Positions 6,493-12,856 are shown, counted from the stretch's first letter. The stretch is 12,856 nt of DNA from an uncultured Faecalibacterium sp. (GCA_934518555.1 CAKSXW010000055.1:1-12856), one strand, 5' to 3'. A program made the numbers and translations. The notes: generated from the letters alone by a model not told the origin.

Positions 6493-7333
6493 AACCCTTC
6501 ACGGCACCGGCCACCACACCCTCGATGATGTACTTCTGGCAGGTCATGTACAGAATGATGATGGGGATGATGGCAATGATGATGCAGGCCATCATGGGAG
6601 CCAGCTCCACTCGGCCGTAGCCGCCGCGGAAGTACTGGATGGCCATGGGGATGGTGCGGTACTTTTTGATGTCCAGCACCAGGGTGGGCAGCAGATAGTC
6701 GTTCCACACCCACATGGTCTCCAGAATGGCAGTGGAGATCATGGTAGGCTTCAGGATGGGGAACACGATCTTGAAGAAGATCTGGATGGGGTTGCAGCCG
6801 TCGATCATGGCAGCTTCCTCGATCTCCATGGGCACGCTCTTCATAAAGCCGGTGAACATGAACACGGCCAGACCGGCACCGAAGCCCAGGTAGATGATGC
6901 AGATGTTCCAGGGGGTGTTCAGCTTCAGCTGGTCAGCGGTCTTGGACAAGGTGAACATGACCATCTGGAAGGGTACCACCATGGAGAACACAATGAGCAG
7001 GTTCATGAACTTGCTGAGCTTGTTGTTCACACGGGTCAGGTACCAGCCAGTCATGGAGCAGCACAGCAGGATCAAAGCCACACTGGTAACGGTGATCAGA
7101 AGGCTGTAACCCATGCTGGAGAGGAAGTTCATCTTGGTCACGCCGTAAATATAGTTGCCGATTCCGGCAAAGGTCTCGGCGGTGGGCAGACGGAACACCG
7201 TGGAGGTGGTAAAGCTGCCCTCGGTTTTCAGGCTGTTCAGCAGGATCAGCACGATGGGGTAGATCCACAGCAGGCACAGCAGGGTCATAATTACGGTGAG
7301 AATATTGTCCCACATGCGTTTCTGTTTGGGCAT
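6491..7333 (-). CDS. Carbohydrate ABC transporter permease, MalG type
   Basis: A 280-aa integral membrane subunit of a CUT1-family sugar importer. Hydrophobic spans include about 10-32, 74-93, 110-130 and 143-165. The cytoplasmic EAA loop, which docks the ATPase, is seen at E173-AAMIDG with the following P-I-Q-I-F-F-K-I-V-F-P pattern. Length and single N-terminal span match MalG rather than MalF. The ATG overlaps the stop of the preceding permease gene in a TAATG arrangement, and GGAGG lies upstream, so the two subunits are translationally coupled. It is followed directly by malQ, whose ribosome site overlaps this stop codon. The transported sugar is inferred as maltodextrin from malQ, not shown by the permease itself. 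Confidence 0.93.
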   Translation of the reverse strand: MPKQKRMWDNILTVIMTLLCLLWIYPIVLILLNSLKTEGSFTTSTVFRLPTAETFAGIGNYIYGVTKMNFLSSMGYSLLITVTSVALILLCCSMTGWYLTRVNNKLSKFMNLLIVFSMVVPFQMVMFTLSKTADQLKLNTPWNICIIYLGFGAGLAVFMFTGFMKSVPMEIEEAAMIDGCNPIQIFFKIVFPILKPTMISTAILETMWVWNDYLLPTLVLDIKKYRTIPMAIQYFRGGYGRVELAPMMACIIIAIIPIIILYMTCQKYIIEGVVAGAVKG

Positions 7334-8184
7334 TACTGCTGCACCTCCTTAGAACGGGTAAAGTGGAGCTGGATCAGAGAGATGACCACCACGATCAGGA
7401 AGAACACCACGGCCTTTGCCTGGCCGATGCCCTTCCACTGGGCACCGGAGCGGCCATAGAAGGTGTTGTAGATGTTCAGGGCCAGCATCTCACTGGCATT
7501 GGCAGGTTCGCCTGCGGTCAGGGCCACGTTCTGGTCAAAGAGCTTGAAGCTGTTGGTCAGGGTCAGGAAGGTGCAGATGGTAACGCTGGGCATCACCATG
7601 GGGATCTTGATCTTGAACAGGATCTCGTGGTCGTTGGCACCGTCGATCTTAGCAGCCTCGATCAGGTCTCCGGGGACGCTCTGGAGGCCTGCCACATAAA
7701 TGATCATCATGTAGCCGATCTGCTGCCAGCACATCAGGATCACCAGGCCCACAAAACCGGCCTTGGCATCCAGGGCCAGCAGAGGCTTCTGGAGGTTGGC
7801 CAGCAGGCCGTTCAGCAGGATCTGCCAGATGTAGCCCAGCAGGATGCCGCCGATCAGGTTGGGCATAAAGTACACGGTACGGAACAGGTTGGTGCCCTTG
7901 ATGCCCCGGGTGAGAACCAGAGCAATGGCAAAGGCGAACACGTTGATGAGCACGGTGCTCACCACGGTAAAGACCGCCGTAAAGCCAAAGGCATGGAGGA
8001 AAGTGGAATCCTGGAACACGGAAATGTAGTTCTGGATGCCCACAAAGGTGGTCTTGGACACAGTGGTAAATCGCTGGAAGGACAGATACACGCCCCAGAT
8101 AAAGGGCCAGATGAAGCCGATGATAAAGGCGACCAGAGTAGGCAGCACAAACACCGGCCAGTACTTACTGATGGCTTTTTGCAT
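7333..8184 (-). CDS. Carbohydrate ABC transporter permease, MalF type
   Basis: A 283-aa membrane subunit forming the channel with the MalG-type partner. It starts MQKAISKYWPVFVLPTLVAF and has six likely spans, with the first at about 9-34 and the last at about 259-275. The EAA loop is E176-AAKIDGAND followed by the typical I-L-F-K-I-K-I-P segment. The start at 8184 was chosen because AGGAGG (8191-8196) is correctly spaced before it. A frame running upstream to 8238 has no such site and would cross the hairpin found there. The stop overlaps the next permease start by one base. No ABC ATPase gene accompanies the pair, as in many Gram-positive CUT1 systems that share an MsmX/MsmK-type ATPase; this is inference from the family. 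Confidence 0.93.
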   Translation of the reverse strand: MQKAISKYWPVFVLPTLVAFIIGFIWPFIWGVYLSFQRFTTVSKTTFVGIQNYISVFQDSTFLHAFGFTAVFTVVSTVLINVFAFAIALVLTRGIKGTNLFRTVYFMPNLIGGILLGYIWQILLNGLLANLQKPLLALDAKAGFVGLVILMCWQQIGYMMIIYVAGLQSVPGDLIEAAKIDGANDHEILFKIKIPMVMPSVTICTFLTLTNSFKLFDQNVALTAGEPANASEMLALNIYNTFYGRSGAQWKGIGQAKAVVFFLIVVVISLIQLHFTRSKEVQQ

Positions 8185-8190
8185 GATATA

Positions 8191-8196
8191 CCTCCT
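8191..8196 (-). promoter_or_regulatory. Ribosome binding site that fixes the MalF-type permease start
   Basis: AGGAGG on the minus strand is 6 bases upstream of the ATG at 8184. It supports that start over an in-frame ATG at 8238 that lies inside the upstream hairpin. Confidence 0.75.
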
Positions 8197-8211
8197 GATG
8201 GAGCTGTTAGA

Positions 8212-8250
8212 AAAAAGAAGGGAGGCGGGCGAACTCATCGCCCGCCTCCC
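8212..8250 (-). terminator. Attenuating terminator between binding-protein and permease genes
   Basis: A perfect 12-base-pair GC-rich stem, GGGAGGCGGGCG (8220-8231) with its complement at 8239-8250 and a 7-base loop, is followed on the minus strand by TTCTTTTTT. It sits between the binding-protein stop and the permease ribosome site. Such an element usually permits partial read-through and protects the upstream message, giving more binding protein than permease. No promoter for the permeases was recognised downstream of it. Confidence 0.8.
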
Positions 8251-8284
8251 ACATTAGTTTTTAGGGGAGCTCCCAATCAATGGC

Positions 8285-9625
8285 TTAGCCGTTGGCCAGC
8301 TTGTACTCCTTGGCCCAGCCGTCCACAAAAGCGGTGACCACGCCGTCCCACTTGCCAGTGCCGGCTGCGTAAGCGGTCAGTGCGCTGCCCACGCCGTTCT
8401 TCCACTCCTCGGAAGGCATGGTGGAGAAGCACCAGTCCACACTGGTCTTGCCGGCTGCCACGTAATCGTTGGCAATGGCGATCAGGGGGTTGGTAGAAGC
8501 CTTGGCATCCTTGAAGGGGATCACGAAGCCCATGTCGTCTGCCATGGAAGAGGTGCCCTTGTCGGAGGTAACACACCAGTACAGGAAGTCCAGGGTAGCC
8601 TGGATGTCAGCCTCAGAAGCGGCGTTGTTGACACACCAGAAGTTCTCGGAACCGGTGCACAGGCCCTGGTTCTCCTCGCCGTCCACACCAATGTAGATGG
8701 GCAGCATACCCAGGTTCTCGTCGCCCAGACCCTTCACGTCGCCGTAAGCCCAGGTACCGTTCTGATAGAACACAGCCTTCTTGCCGGTGAACTCTGCCAC
8801 AGCGTCGTTGCCGGTCTTAGAAGCCAGCAGCTTGGGGTCGCAGGTGGAATCGGTGATGTACAGGTCCCAGATCTGCTTGTAGTTGTCCAGGTAGGTGCCC
8901 TTGATGGCGTCGGTGGAGCCGATGCCGTCTGCCTTGTACTCGTAGTAGATGGGCAGGTTGGCCAGGTGGGTCTTGAAACGCCAGTCAGAAGAACCATCCA
9001 TACCAGCGGAGGTAAAGGCACCGTCCACGCCCAGCTCAGCCTTGCGAGCCTGGATGTCGTCAGCCACCTTCTTCAGGTCGGCAAAGCCCTTGATGTCGTC
9101 CTGGGTGTAGCCAGCGGCGGTCAGCAGCTCCTTGTTGTAGATGATGCCGTAGGTCTCGATGACGTAGGCGATAGCGGCAACGGCATCGCCATCCTTCAGG
9201 GCGAAGGAATCGCTGGTCAGCTCACCGTACAGCTGGCTGCCGGACAGATCGTAGCAGTAATCCTTCCAGTTGGCCAGACCCACAGGACCGTTGACCTGGA
9301 ACAGGGTGGGAGCCTCGCTCTTTTCCATCTCGCTCATCAGGGTGGTCTCGTACTGGCCGGAAGCTGCGGTCACAACGGTGACAGGCACGCCGGTCTCCTC
9401 GGTGTAAGCCTTGGCCAGATCCTGCCATGCCTGATCCTGCTCCGGCTTGAAGTTCAGGTAGTACACCTTGCCGTCTGCCTTGGCAGCGGTGCTGGAAGCA
9501 GCGGTGGAACCGGCAGCAGAGGAGGCGGTGCTGCCAGCAGAGCCGCCGCAGGCAGCCAGACCCAGAGCAGCGGCAGAAACGCCAGCGGCCTTCAGGAAGT
9601 TACGACGAGTGATCATCTTTTTCAT
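8285..9625 (-). CDS. Sugar ABC transporter substrate-binding lipoprotein (MalE-like)
   Basis: A 446-aa extracellular solute-binding protein of the MalE type that captures sugar for the two permeases. The N-terminus carries a twin-arginine motif, TRRNFLK (6-12, R7 and R8), a hydrophobic segment and a lipobox LAAC with acylated Cys26. This suggests a lipid-anchored protein exported by the Tat route. A Gly/Ser/Ala/Thr-rich linker (about 27-49) leads into the globular domain starting KVYYLNFKPEQDQAWQ, typical of extracellular solute-binding family 1. GAAGGAG lies ahead of the ATG at 9625; a second ATG three codons on is less well spaced. It follows the LacI-type regulator gene and precedes the permeases after a hairpin. 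Malto-oligosaccharide specificity is inferred from malQ in the operon. Confidence 0.93.
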   Translation of the reverse strand: MKKMITRRNFLKAAGVSAAALGLAACGGSAGSTASSAAGSTAASSTAAKADGKVYYLNFKPEQDQAWQDLAKAYTEETGVPVTVVTAASGQYETTLMSEMEKSEAPTLFQVNGPVGLANWKDYCYDLSGSQLYGELTSDSFALKDGDAVAAIAYVIETYGIIYNKELLTAAGYTQDDIKGFADLKKVADDIQARKAELGVDGAFTSAGMDGSSDWRFKTHLANLPIYYEYKADGIGSTDAIKGTYLDNYKQIWDLYITDSTCDPKLLASKTGNDAVAEFTGKKAVFYQNGTWAYGDVKGLGDENLGMLPIYIGVDGEENQGLCTGSENFWCVNNAASEADIQATLDFLYWCVTSDKGTSSMADDMGFVIPFKDAKASTNPLIAIANDYVAAGKTSVDWCFSTMPSEEWKNGVGSALTAYAAGTGKWDGVVTAFVDGWAKEYKLANG

Positions 9626-9668
9626 AATAAGTTCTCCTTCTTATTAAAATTACAGATCAACTATATAC

Positions 9669-9688
9669 TCTCCGTCCCTCGACGGAGG
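9669..9688 (-). other. Small hairpin between regulator and binding-protein genes
   Basis: A 7-base stem CTCCGTC (9670-9676) pairs with GACGGAG (9681-9687) around a four-base loop. On the minus strand it is followed by AGTATATAG rather than a T run, so it is not a convincing terminator. It may stabilise the binding-protein mRNA or mark a processing point. No good separate promoter was found in the 74-base gap. Confidence 0.4.
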
Positions 9689-9699
9689 GGATACAAAAT

Positions 9700-10707
9700 T
9701 CAGATGGCCCTTACGCTCTCACCCTGCTGCAGTTCTGGCTGCAAGGTCACGGTCTGGGCAGGGGCTCCGTGCTCGATCTGCCGCACCAGAAGCTCGATGC
9801 TCTGGAGGGCGATCTGTTCGCTGGGCTGGACGATGGTGGTCATTACCGGTACGCAGTAGCGTGACATGGTAATACCGTCAAAGCCGATCACCGAGACATC
9901 CTCCGGCACCCGGAGCCCGGCACTTACCAAGGCCCGGATGGCACCAAAAGCGATCACATCGCTCATGGCAAACAGGGCGGTAAATTCAGCCCGGCGAGCC
10001 AGCAGACTGTTCATGGCATGGTAGGCAGACTCAAAATCGTAGTTGGACAGGCCGTAGAGCTTGTCGTTGAACAGGATGCCTGCATCCTCCATGGCCTGCT
10101 GTGCACCCTGGCGGCGCATCGCACTGGGGTGACTGGTCACCGGGCCGCCCAACACGGCGATCTTCCGGTGGCCTTGCTGGATCAGGTAGGACACAGCCTG
10201 GTAGGCTGCCGCCCGATCGTCCACCCCCACCATGGAAAGGTTGGAGAACTGCAGCTCATCGGAGACCAGGGTGGCCAGCACCGACGGCACGCTGATGTTG
10301 TCAAAACCCTTCTGGAAGTTGGCTACGCTGCCTCCCAGGAAGATCATACCCTTGGGCTTGATCTCTCGCAGGATCTTTTCAGCGGCGTCGATCTCGTTGG
10401 CGTTCTCGTCCAGGTAGGAGACGATGCCGTTGTAGCCGTAGAGGGTGGCGGCTCGCTGGAGCTGCACCAGAAAATCAGAAAAGAAGATGTTCCGGGTGCC
10501 TTTTACCACGAACACCAGGCTCCGGGACTGCTGGATCTTCAACTGCCGGGCGTTGGTGTTGGGCACAAACCCAGCCTCTCGCATCACCTGCAGCACATGC
10601 TCTTTGGTCTCCGGCCGGACATCCGGGCGGTCGTTGATCACCCGGGAAATGGTGCTCACCGAGCAGCCACTGATCCGGGCGATATCTTTGATGGTCAGGT
10701 TTGCCAT
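9700..10707 (-). CDS. LacI/GalR-family transcriptional regulator of the sugar operon
   Basis: A 335-aa repressor. The N-terminal helix-turn-helix is TIKDIARISGCSVSTISRVI (5-24), then the hinge ending NARQLK (52-57), and a periplasmic-binding-protein-like effector domain with SLVFVVKGTRNIFF after it, RRQGAQQAMEDAG in the middle and ALFAMSDVIAFGAIRAL and VPEDVSVIGFDG near the C-terminal side. The start at 10707 gives the standard MANLTIKDIA N-terminus. A longer frame to 10812 runs through the promoter and operators and was rejected. The gene is first in the operon, with two LacI-type operator palindromes just below its own promoter, so autoregulation and control of transport genes are likely. 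The effector is probably a maltodextrin-derived sugar, by context only. Confidence 0.93.
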   Translation of the reverse strand: MANLTIKDIARISGCSVSTISRVINDRPDVRPETKEHVLQVMREAGFVPNTNARQLKIQQSRSLVFVVKGTRNIFFSDFLVQLQRAATLYGYNGIVSYLDENANEIDAAEKILREIKPKGMIFLGGSVANFQKGFDNISVPSVLATLVSDELQFSNLSMVGVDDRAAAYQAVSYLIQQGHRKIAVLGGPVTSHPSAMRRQGAQQAMEDAGILFNDKLYGLSNYDFESAYHAMNSLLARRAEFTALFAMSDVIAFGAIRALVSAGLRVPEDVSVIGFDGITMSRYCVPVMTTIVQPSEQIALQSIELLVRQIEHGAPAQTVTLQPELQQGESVRAI

Positions 10708-10737
10708 GTGGGAGACCCTCGTTTCTGAAACTCTGTC

Positions 10738-10761
10738 GGGAACGTTTTCGGGAACGTTTCC
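10738..10761 (-). promoter_or_regulatory. Tandem LacI-type operators
   Basis: Two near-palindromes, GGGAACGTTTTC (10738-10749) and GGGAACGTTTCC (10750-10761), lie head to tail with centres 12 bases apart. Each has the central AACGTT of LacI/GalR-family sites. They fall at about +3 to +27 of the predicted transcript, a position where a bound repressor would block transcription. The regulator encoded just downstream is the obvious ligand, though this is inference. Confidence 0.65.
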
Positions 10762-10770
10762 GGTGACTTT

Positions 10771-10799
10771 AGTATGGCACAAGTTGTATAAAAAATCAA
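10771..10799 (-). promoter_or_regulatory. Sigma-A promoter of the LacI-type regulator and sugar operon
   Basis: On the minus strand TTGATT (10794-10799) and CATACT (10771-10776) are separated by 17 bases. The predicted start is near 10764, immediately before the tandem operators. This is the only convincing promoter found for the five-gene cluster. Confidence 0.65.
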
Positions 10800-11008
10800 G
10801 AACCGGAAACAATCTTTGTATAAACTGTGCAATGGCCGGGGCGGCTTTTGTGCAGATTGATTTGGCCGCAGAGCGAAAGATGGCACCGTTACCGAAAATT
10901 CCCGGTACAAGTCAATAACACCCGGGACTACCGTACCGCTTTGTAACTTTTTGCCTGCCTCCGACGGATTTCAGGGGAATGTCAGGGAGGCTTATTACAC
11001 GAAATAAA
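10800..11008. other. Intergenic stretch with no recognised gene
   Basis: Between the regulator promoter and the terminator of the transglutaminase-like gene there are about 210 bases. I see no ribosome-site-supported frame, tRNA or clear RNA structure here. Short GC-rich inverted pieces are present, such as GCCTCC with GGAGGC near 10955-10992, but nothing compelling. Confidence 0.5.
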
Positions 11009-11040
11009 AAGCGAGAGAACGCCGGGGCGTTCTCTCGCTC
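11009..11040 (-). terminator. Rho-independent terminator of the transglutaminase-like gene
   Basis: GCGAGAGAACGCC (11011-11023) pairs with the complement ending at 11038. On the minus strand the stem is followed directly by TTTTTATTTC. It lies 15 bases after the stop of the gene at 11055. Confidence 0.88.
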
Positions 11041-11054
11041 TGATAGGGGACTGC

Positions 11055-11768
11055 TTACAGATAGGGGTGCTGGTAGGGGGCAGGCTCTGGGCCGCAGTAC
11101 AGGCCATAAGCGTCGCAGATCCAATAGGTGCCATCCACATCCACCCGGCACCACTGGTGGGTCCACTGATTCTCGTTTACGTGCTCATAGGGGATGCCCA
11201 GCATATTCAGGCACAGGCCGGTGGTACGGGCACACCCGGCGCAGGAAGCTACGTGGAGCACCAGATAGCCGTAGGCGTCATTGTAGTGGGGGGTATCGGT
11301 GGAGTAAGCCACGGTGCCATCGTCCACCATCTCTCGCAGGGCGTTGGCAATGCCCTGCAGCTGTTCTGCCCGGCTCTTGAAGGCCAGCGGGGTAACGATC
11401 TTCCGGGCTTCCTCGTAGGCCTGCTGGAATTCCTCGTCGGTCATTTTCCGCTTCAGGCTCTTGTAGTTGTCCAGCTCTTTCAGGGGGACAGGGGACCACA
11501 CCGCAGCGATCTGGTCTGTGGTGAGCCGCAGGTCCAGGTCTCCGGCCTTGCCCAGGGCAGAGGGCTTGCGGCCTTCAGCGGCTCCAAACTGAAGGTAGTG
11601 CTGCAGCAAGGCGGCCTCGTCGGTGCCGCAGGCGGCGGCAACGTCCGGGTAGTGGGAGGCATAGTAATCGGCGTTAAAGGTAGATGCGGCCCAGGCAGTG
11701 GGGAACGGCTGGAGTGCCAGCATCAGCTCCAAGGCAGCGGCCGCAAAGCGAAGATGGGTGCGTTTCAT
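11055..11768 (-). CDS. Secreted transglutaminase-like (papain-fold) protein with YPDV-type N-terminal repeat
   Basis: A 237-aa exported protein. Residues 1-28 form a signal peptide with likely cleavage after AWA. Residues 31-70 hold one copy of a repeat of the form FNADYYASHYPDV...HYLQFGAAEGRKPS, seen in secreted Firmicutes proteins. The C-terminal part looks like a transglutaminase-like domain: nucleophile C176 in CAGCA (the Cys-x-Gly-x-Ala pattern, 15 residues before GIP at 191-193), H204 in HQW and D219 in YWICDAYG, spaced as in the family. The domain is small and the protein ends soon after the Asp. Whether it is a protease, a crosslinking enzyme or an inactive binding module is unknown. 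AGGAGGG precedes the ATG. It is a single-gene unit with its own promoter and terminator. Confidence 0.82.
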   Translation of the reverse strand: MKRTHLRFAAAALELMLALQPFPTAWAASTFNADYYASHYPDVAAACGTDEAALLQHYLQFGAAEGRKPSALGKAGDLDLRLTTDQIAAVWSPVPLKELDNYKSLKRKMTDEEFQQAYEEARKIVTPLAFKSRAEQLQGIANALREMVDDGTVAYSTDTPHYNDAYGYLVLHVASCAGCARTTGLCLNMLGIPYEHVNENQWTHQWCRVDVDGTYWICDAYGLYCGPEPAPYQHPYL

Positions 11769-11813
11769 ACAAAGATCCCTCCTAAGTGCAAAGTGTGTGT
11801 GGCTGCTGCTACC

Positions 11814-11842
11814 AGTATACCACAGGGCACCGCCGCTGGAAA
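11814..11842 (-). promoter_or_regulatory. Promoter of the transglutaminase-like gene (extended -10)
   Basis: On the minus strand TATACT (11814-11819) with TGG before it, and a weak TTTCCA -35 (11837-11842) at 17 bases. The 14 bases around the -10, CTGTGGTATACTGG, are identical to those of the AraC-family gene promoter. Confidence 0.55.
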
Positions 11843-11856
11843 TCAGCGTTGTGCAC

Positions 11857-11894
11857 TAAAAAAGCGCCCTCACCTTGTCATCGGTGAGGGCGCT
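11857..11894 (-). terminator. Rho-independent terminator of the rpsF-ssb-rpsR operon
   Basis: AGCGCCCTCACC (11863-11874) pairs perfectly with GGTGAGGGCGCT (11883-11894) around an 8-base loop. On the minus strand it is followed by a run of at least six T. It lies about 45 bases after the rpsR stop. Confidence 0.92.
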
Positions 11895-11937
11895 CTGCTG
11901 ATTGCTGATTATTTTGATTGGGTTGATGTTTTAAAGA

Positions 11938-12195
11938 TTAGTCGCTGACGTAGGGCATCAGAGCAACGTGACGAGCACGCTTGATGGCGATGGTCAGTGC
12001 GCGCTGATGGTAAGCGCAGGTGCCGGTCACACGGCGGGGAATGATCTTAGCACGCTCAGAGACGTACTTACGCAGACGGGGCACGTCCTTGTAATCGATG
12101 GTGTCGATGCGATCGACACAGAAGCTGCAAACCTTCTTGCGGCCGCGACGCATGGGGCGTGCGGGGCGAGAGCCTTCGGTTCTTTCAAAAGCCAT
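11938..12195 (-). CDS. rpsR: 30S ribosomal protein S18
   Basis: An 85-aa basic small-subunit protein that binds 16S rRNA next to S6. Typical S18 sequence is seen from [18 protein letters not shown] through RYITGT-like [28 protein letters not shown]23 and C26 (CxxC) with C60 and H63 (CxxH) look like a zinc-binding set, the C+ form of S18, which can be replaced by a C- paralogue under zinc limitation in some bacteria. TAGGAGG precedes the ATG at 12195. It is last in the conserved rpsF-ssb-rpsR order, 46 bases after ssb, and is followed by the operon terminator. Nothing unusual in length or start. Confidence 0.97.
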   Translation of the reverse strand: MAFERTEGSRPARPMRRGRKKVCSFCVDRIDTIDYKDVPRLRKYVSERAKIIPRRVTGTCAYHQRALTIAIKRARHVALMPYVSD

Positions 12196-12241
12196 TGCTT
12201 ATTACCTCCTATTGGATTTTTAACGGATGGACCGTTTCGGG

Positions 12242-12721
12242 TCAGAACGGCAGGTCGTCACTGTCGTCGATGACTGCAAAGTCATCGGCACTGCCGGCAG
12301 AATAGCTGGGAGCTGCCTCCACAGCAGCCGGACGGGCGGGGGCTGCGTTCTGGTAGGACGGAGCGGCATTCTGGTAGCCTGCTCCGCCGCCTGCATTGCT
12401 GCTCTTGGGGCCGGCGAAGTTGATGTTGTTGGCAACCACTTCCACGGCAGTGCGGTTGTTGCCGTTCTTATCCTGATACTGGCGAGTCTGGAGACTGCCT
12501 TCAATGGCGATCAGACTGCCCTTCTGGAAATACTTGCTCACAAACTCTGCCTGCTGACGCCATGCAACGATATCAATGAAATCGGCCTGACGCTGCTCGC
12601 CCTGACGTGCAAAATTGCGGTCACAAGCGATGCGGAAGCTGCACACGTTGGTCCCCTGCGTAGTGGTACGCAGTTCCGGGTCCGCCACAAGACGGCCCAT
12701 AATGGCAACAACATTCAACAT
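12242..12721 (-). CDS. ssb: Single-stranded DNA-binding protein
   Basis: A 159-aa protein that coats single-stranded DNA in replication, repair and recombination. The OB fold occupies about residues 1-105: MLNVVAIMGRLVADPELR at the start, FIDIVAWRQQAEFVSKYFQKG in the middle and IEGSLQTRQYQDKNG near 73-88. A flexible Gly/Ala/Asn/Pro-rich linker with a repeated YQNAAP follows. The acidic C-terminal tip DDSDDLPF is the protein-interaction tail that recruits replication and repair partners. AAAAGGAG lies upstream of the ATG at 12721. It sits between rpsF and rpsR as in most Firmicutes, and the length is usual for the family. Confidence 0.97.
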   Translation of the reverse strand: MLNVVAIMGRLVADPELRTTTQGTNVCSFRIACDRNFARQGEQRQADFIDIVAWRQQAEFVSKYFQKGSLIAIEGSLQTRQYQDKNGNNRTAVEVVANNINFAGPKSSNAGGGAGYQNAAPSYQNAAPARPAAVEAAPSYSAGSADDFAVIDDSDDLPF

Positions 12722-12751
12722 AAGACGAACTCCTTTTCTGCTGCGAGGAAA

Positions 12752-12856
12752 TTACTCCTCGTGAGCAATGATCAGGCTACGCATAACGCCTTCAGTGATC
12801 TTGTACACACGGTCCAGCTCAGCGGGGAAGCTGGGCTCGCTGGTGAAGTTGATCAC
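12752..12856 (-). CDS. rpsF: 30S ribosomal protein S6, C-terminal part only (cut by the window edge)
   Basis: The last 34 codons of a minus-strand gene run into the window end, reading VINFTSEPSFPAELDRVYKI, then TEGVMRSLIIAHEE, and stop at TAA (12752-12754). The segment matches the end of bacterial S6, which binds 16S rRNA together with S18, and the position ahead of ssb and rpsR confirms it. The start and the operon promoter lie outside the window. The ssb gene begins 30 bases downstream. Confidence 0.9.
   Translation of the reverse strand: MINFTSEPSFPAELDRVYKITEGVMRSLIIAHEE

Noticed and set aside
5011..6528. A long open frame on the plus strand, antisense to malQ
   Set aside because: It has no ribosome site and a composition rich in Gly, Val, Leu and Gln, as expected from the reverse of a GC-rich coding region. 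The minus-strand product has full GH77 motifs.
6461..8337. Two long plus-strand frames opposite the permease genes
   Set aside because: Rich in His, Gln, Asp and Gly, the reverse of hydrophobic membrane-protein codons; no start signals.
9669..9688. Terminator after the LacI-type regulator gene
   Set aside because: The hairpin has only seven base pairs and no T run after it on the minus strand, so it is listed only as a small hairpin.
10708..10812. N-terminal extension of the LacI-type regulator
   Set aside because: It would translate through the promoter and operators, and the ATG at 10707 gives the standard family N-terminus.
10912..11166. Short minus-strand frame overlapping the end of the transglutaminase-like gene
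   Set aside because: It runs across the terminator hairpin in another frame and has no ribosome site.
1..12856. CRISPR array, tRNA or rRNA gene, insertion sequence, or attachment site
   Set aside because: No regularly spaced repeats, cloverleaf-like segments, transposase reading frames or terminal inverted repeats were recognised by eye.

Overview
The window is a compact stretch of a GC-rich, low-redundancy bacterial chromosome, most likely a gut Clostridia member (Oscillospiraceae, Faecalibacterium/Gemmiger-like). The pointers are strong AGGAGG-type ribosome sites, sigma-A promoters, a Gram-positive lipoprotein-type sugar-binding protein with a Ser/Ala/Gly/Thr linker, a C+ (zinc-type) ribosomal protein S18, and the rpsF-ssb-rpsR cluster. 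The genus is inferred from sequence style only. Every gene except the galactokinase-family gene lies on the minus strand.

Layout from left to right. (1) An AraC-family regulator (1441-2301, minus) is followed 30 bases downstream by an RlmD/RumA-type 23S rRNA uracil methyltransferase (37-1410, minus). (2) A galactokinase-family kinase (2509-3801, plus) is transcribed divergently from the AraC gene, with a near-consensus promoter for each gene in the shared intergenic region. (3) Two small tandem genes (4249-4713 and 3886-4209, minus) encode unrelated-looking hydrophobic polypeptides. Both carry the same kind of double-glycine leader and are probably exported bacteriocin-like or signalling peptides. 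They share one promoter, and upstream of it is an unusual composite repeat. They converge with galK on a common hairpin terminator. (4) A five-gene minus-strand alpha-glucan uptake and processing cluster follows: LacI-family regulator, substrate-binding lipoprotein, two MalF/MalG-type permeases and 4-alpha-glucanotransferase MalQ. A tandem pair of LacI-type operators sits just downstream of the regulator promoter, and a hairpin separates the binding-protein gene from the permease genes. No ATPase gene is present, so a shared MsmX/MsmK-type ATPase elsewhere is expected. (5) A secreted transglutaminase-like protein (11055-11768, minus) stands as a single-gene unit. (6) The housekeeping cluster rpsF (partial), ssb and rpsR ends the window with its own terminator.

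Working together: LacI-type repression would control import of malto-oligosaccharides, which MalQ then disproportionates in the cytoplasm. The kinase and AraC pair look like a separate sugar module. The kinase carries replacements at two positions that normally contact galactose, so its substrate is uncertain. The least explained part is the double-glycine peptide pair with its upstream repeat element. No immunity or export gene is visible beside it.
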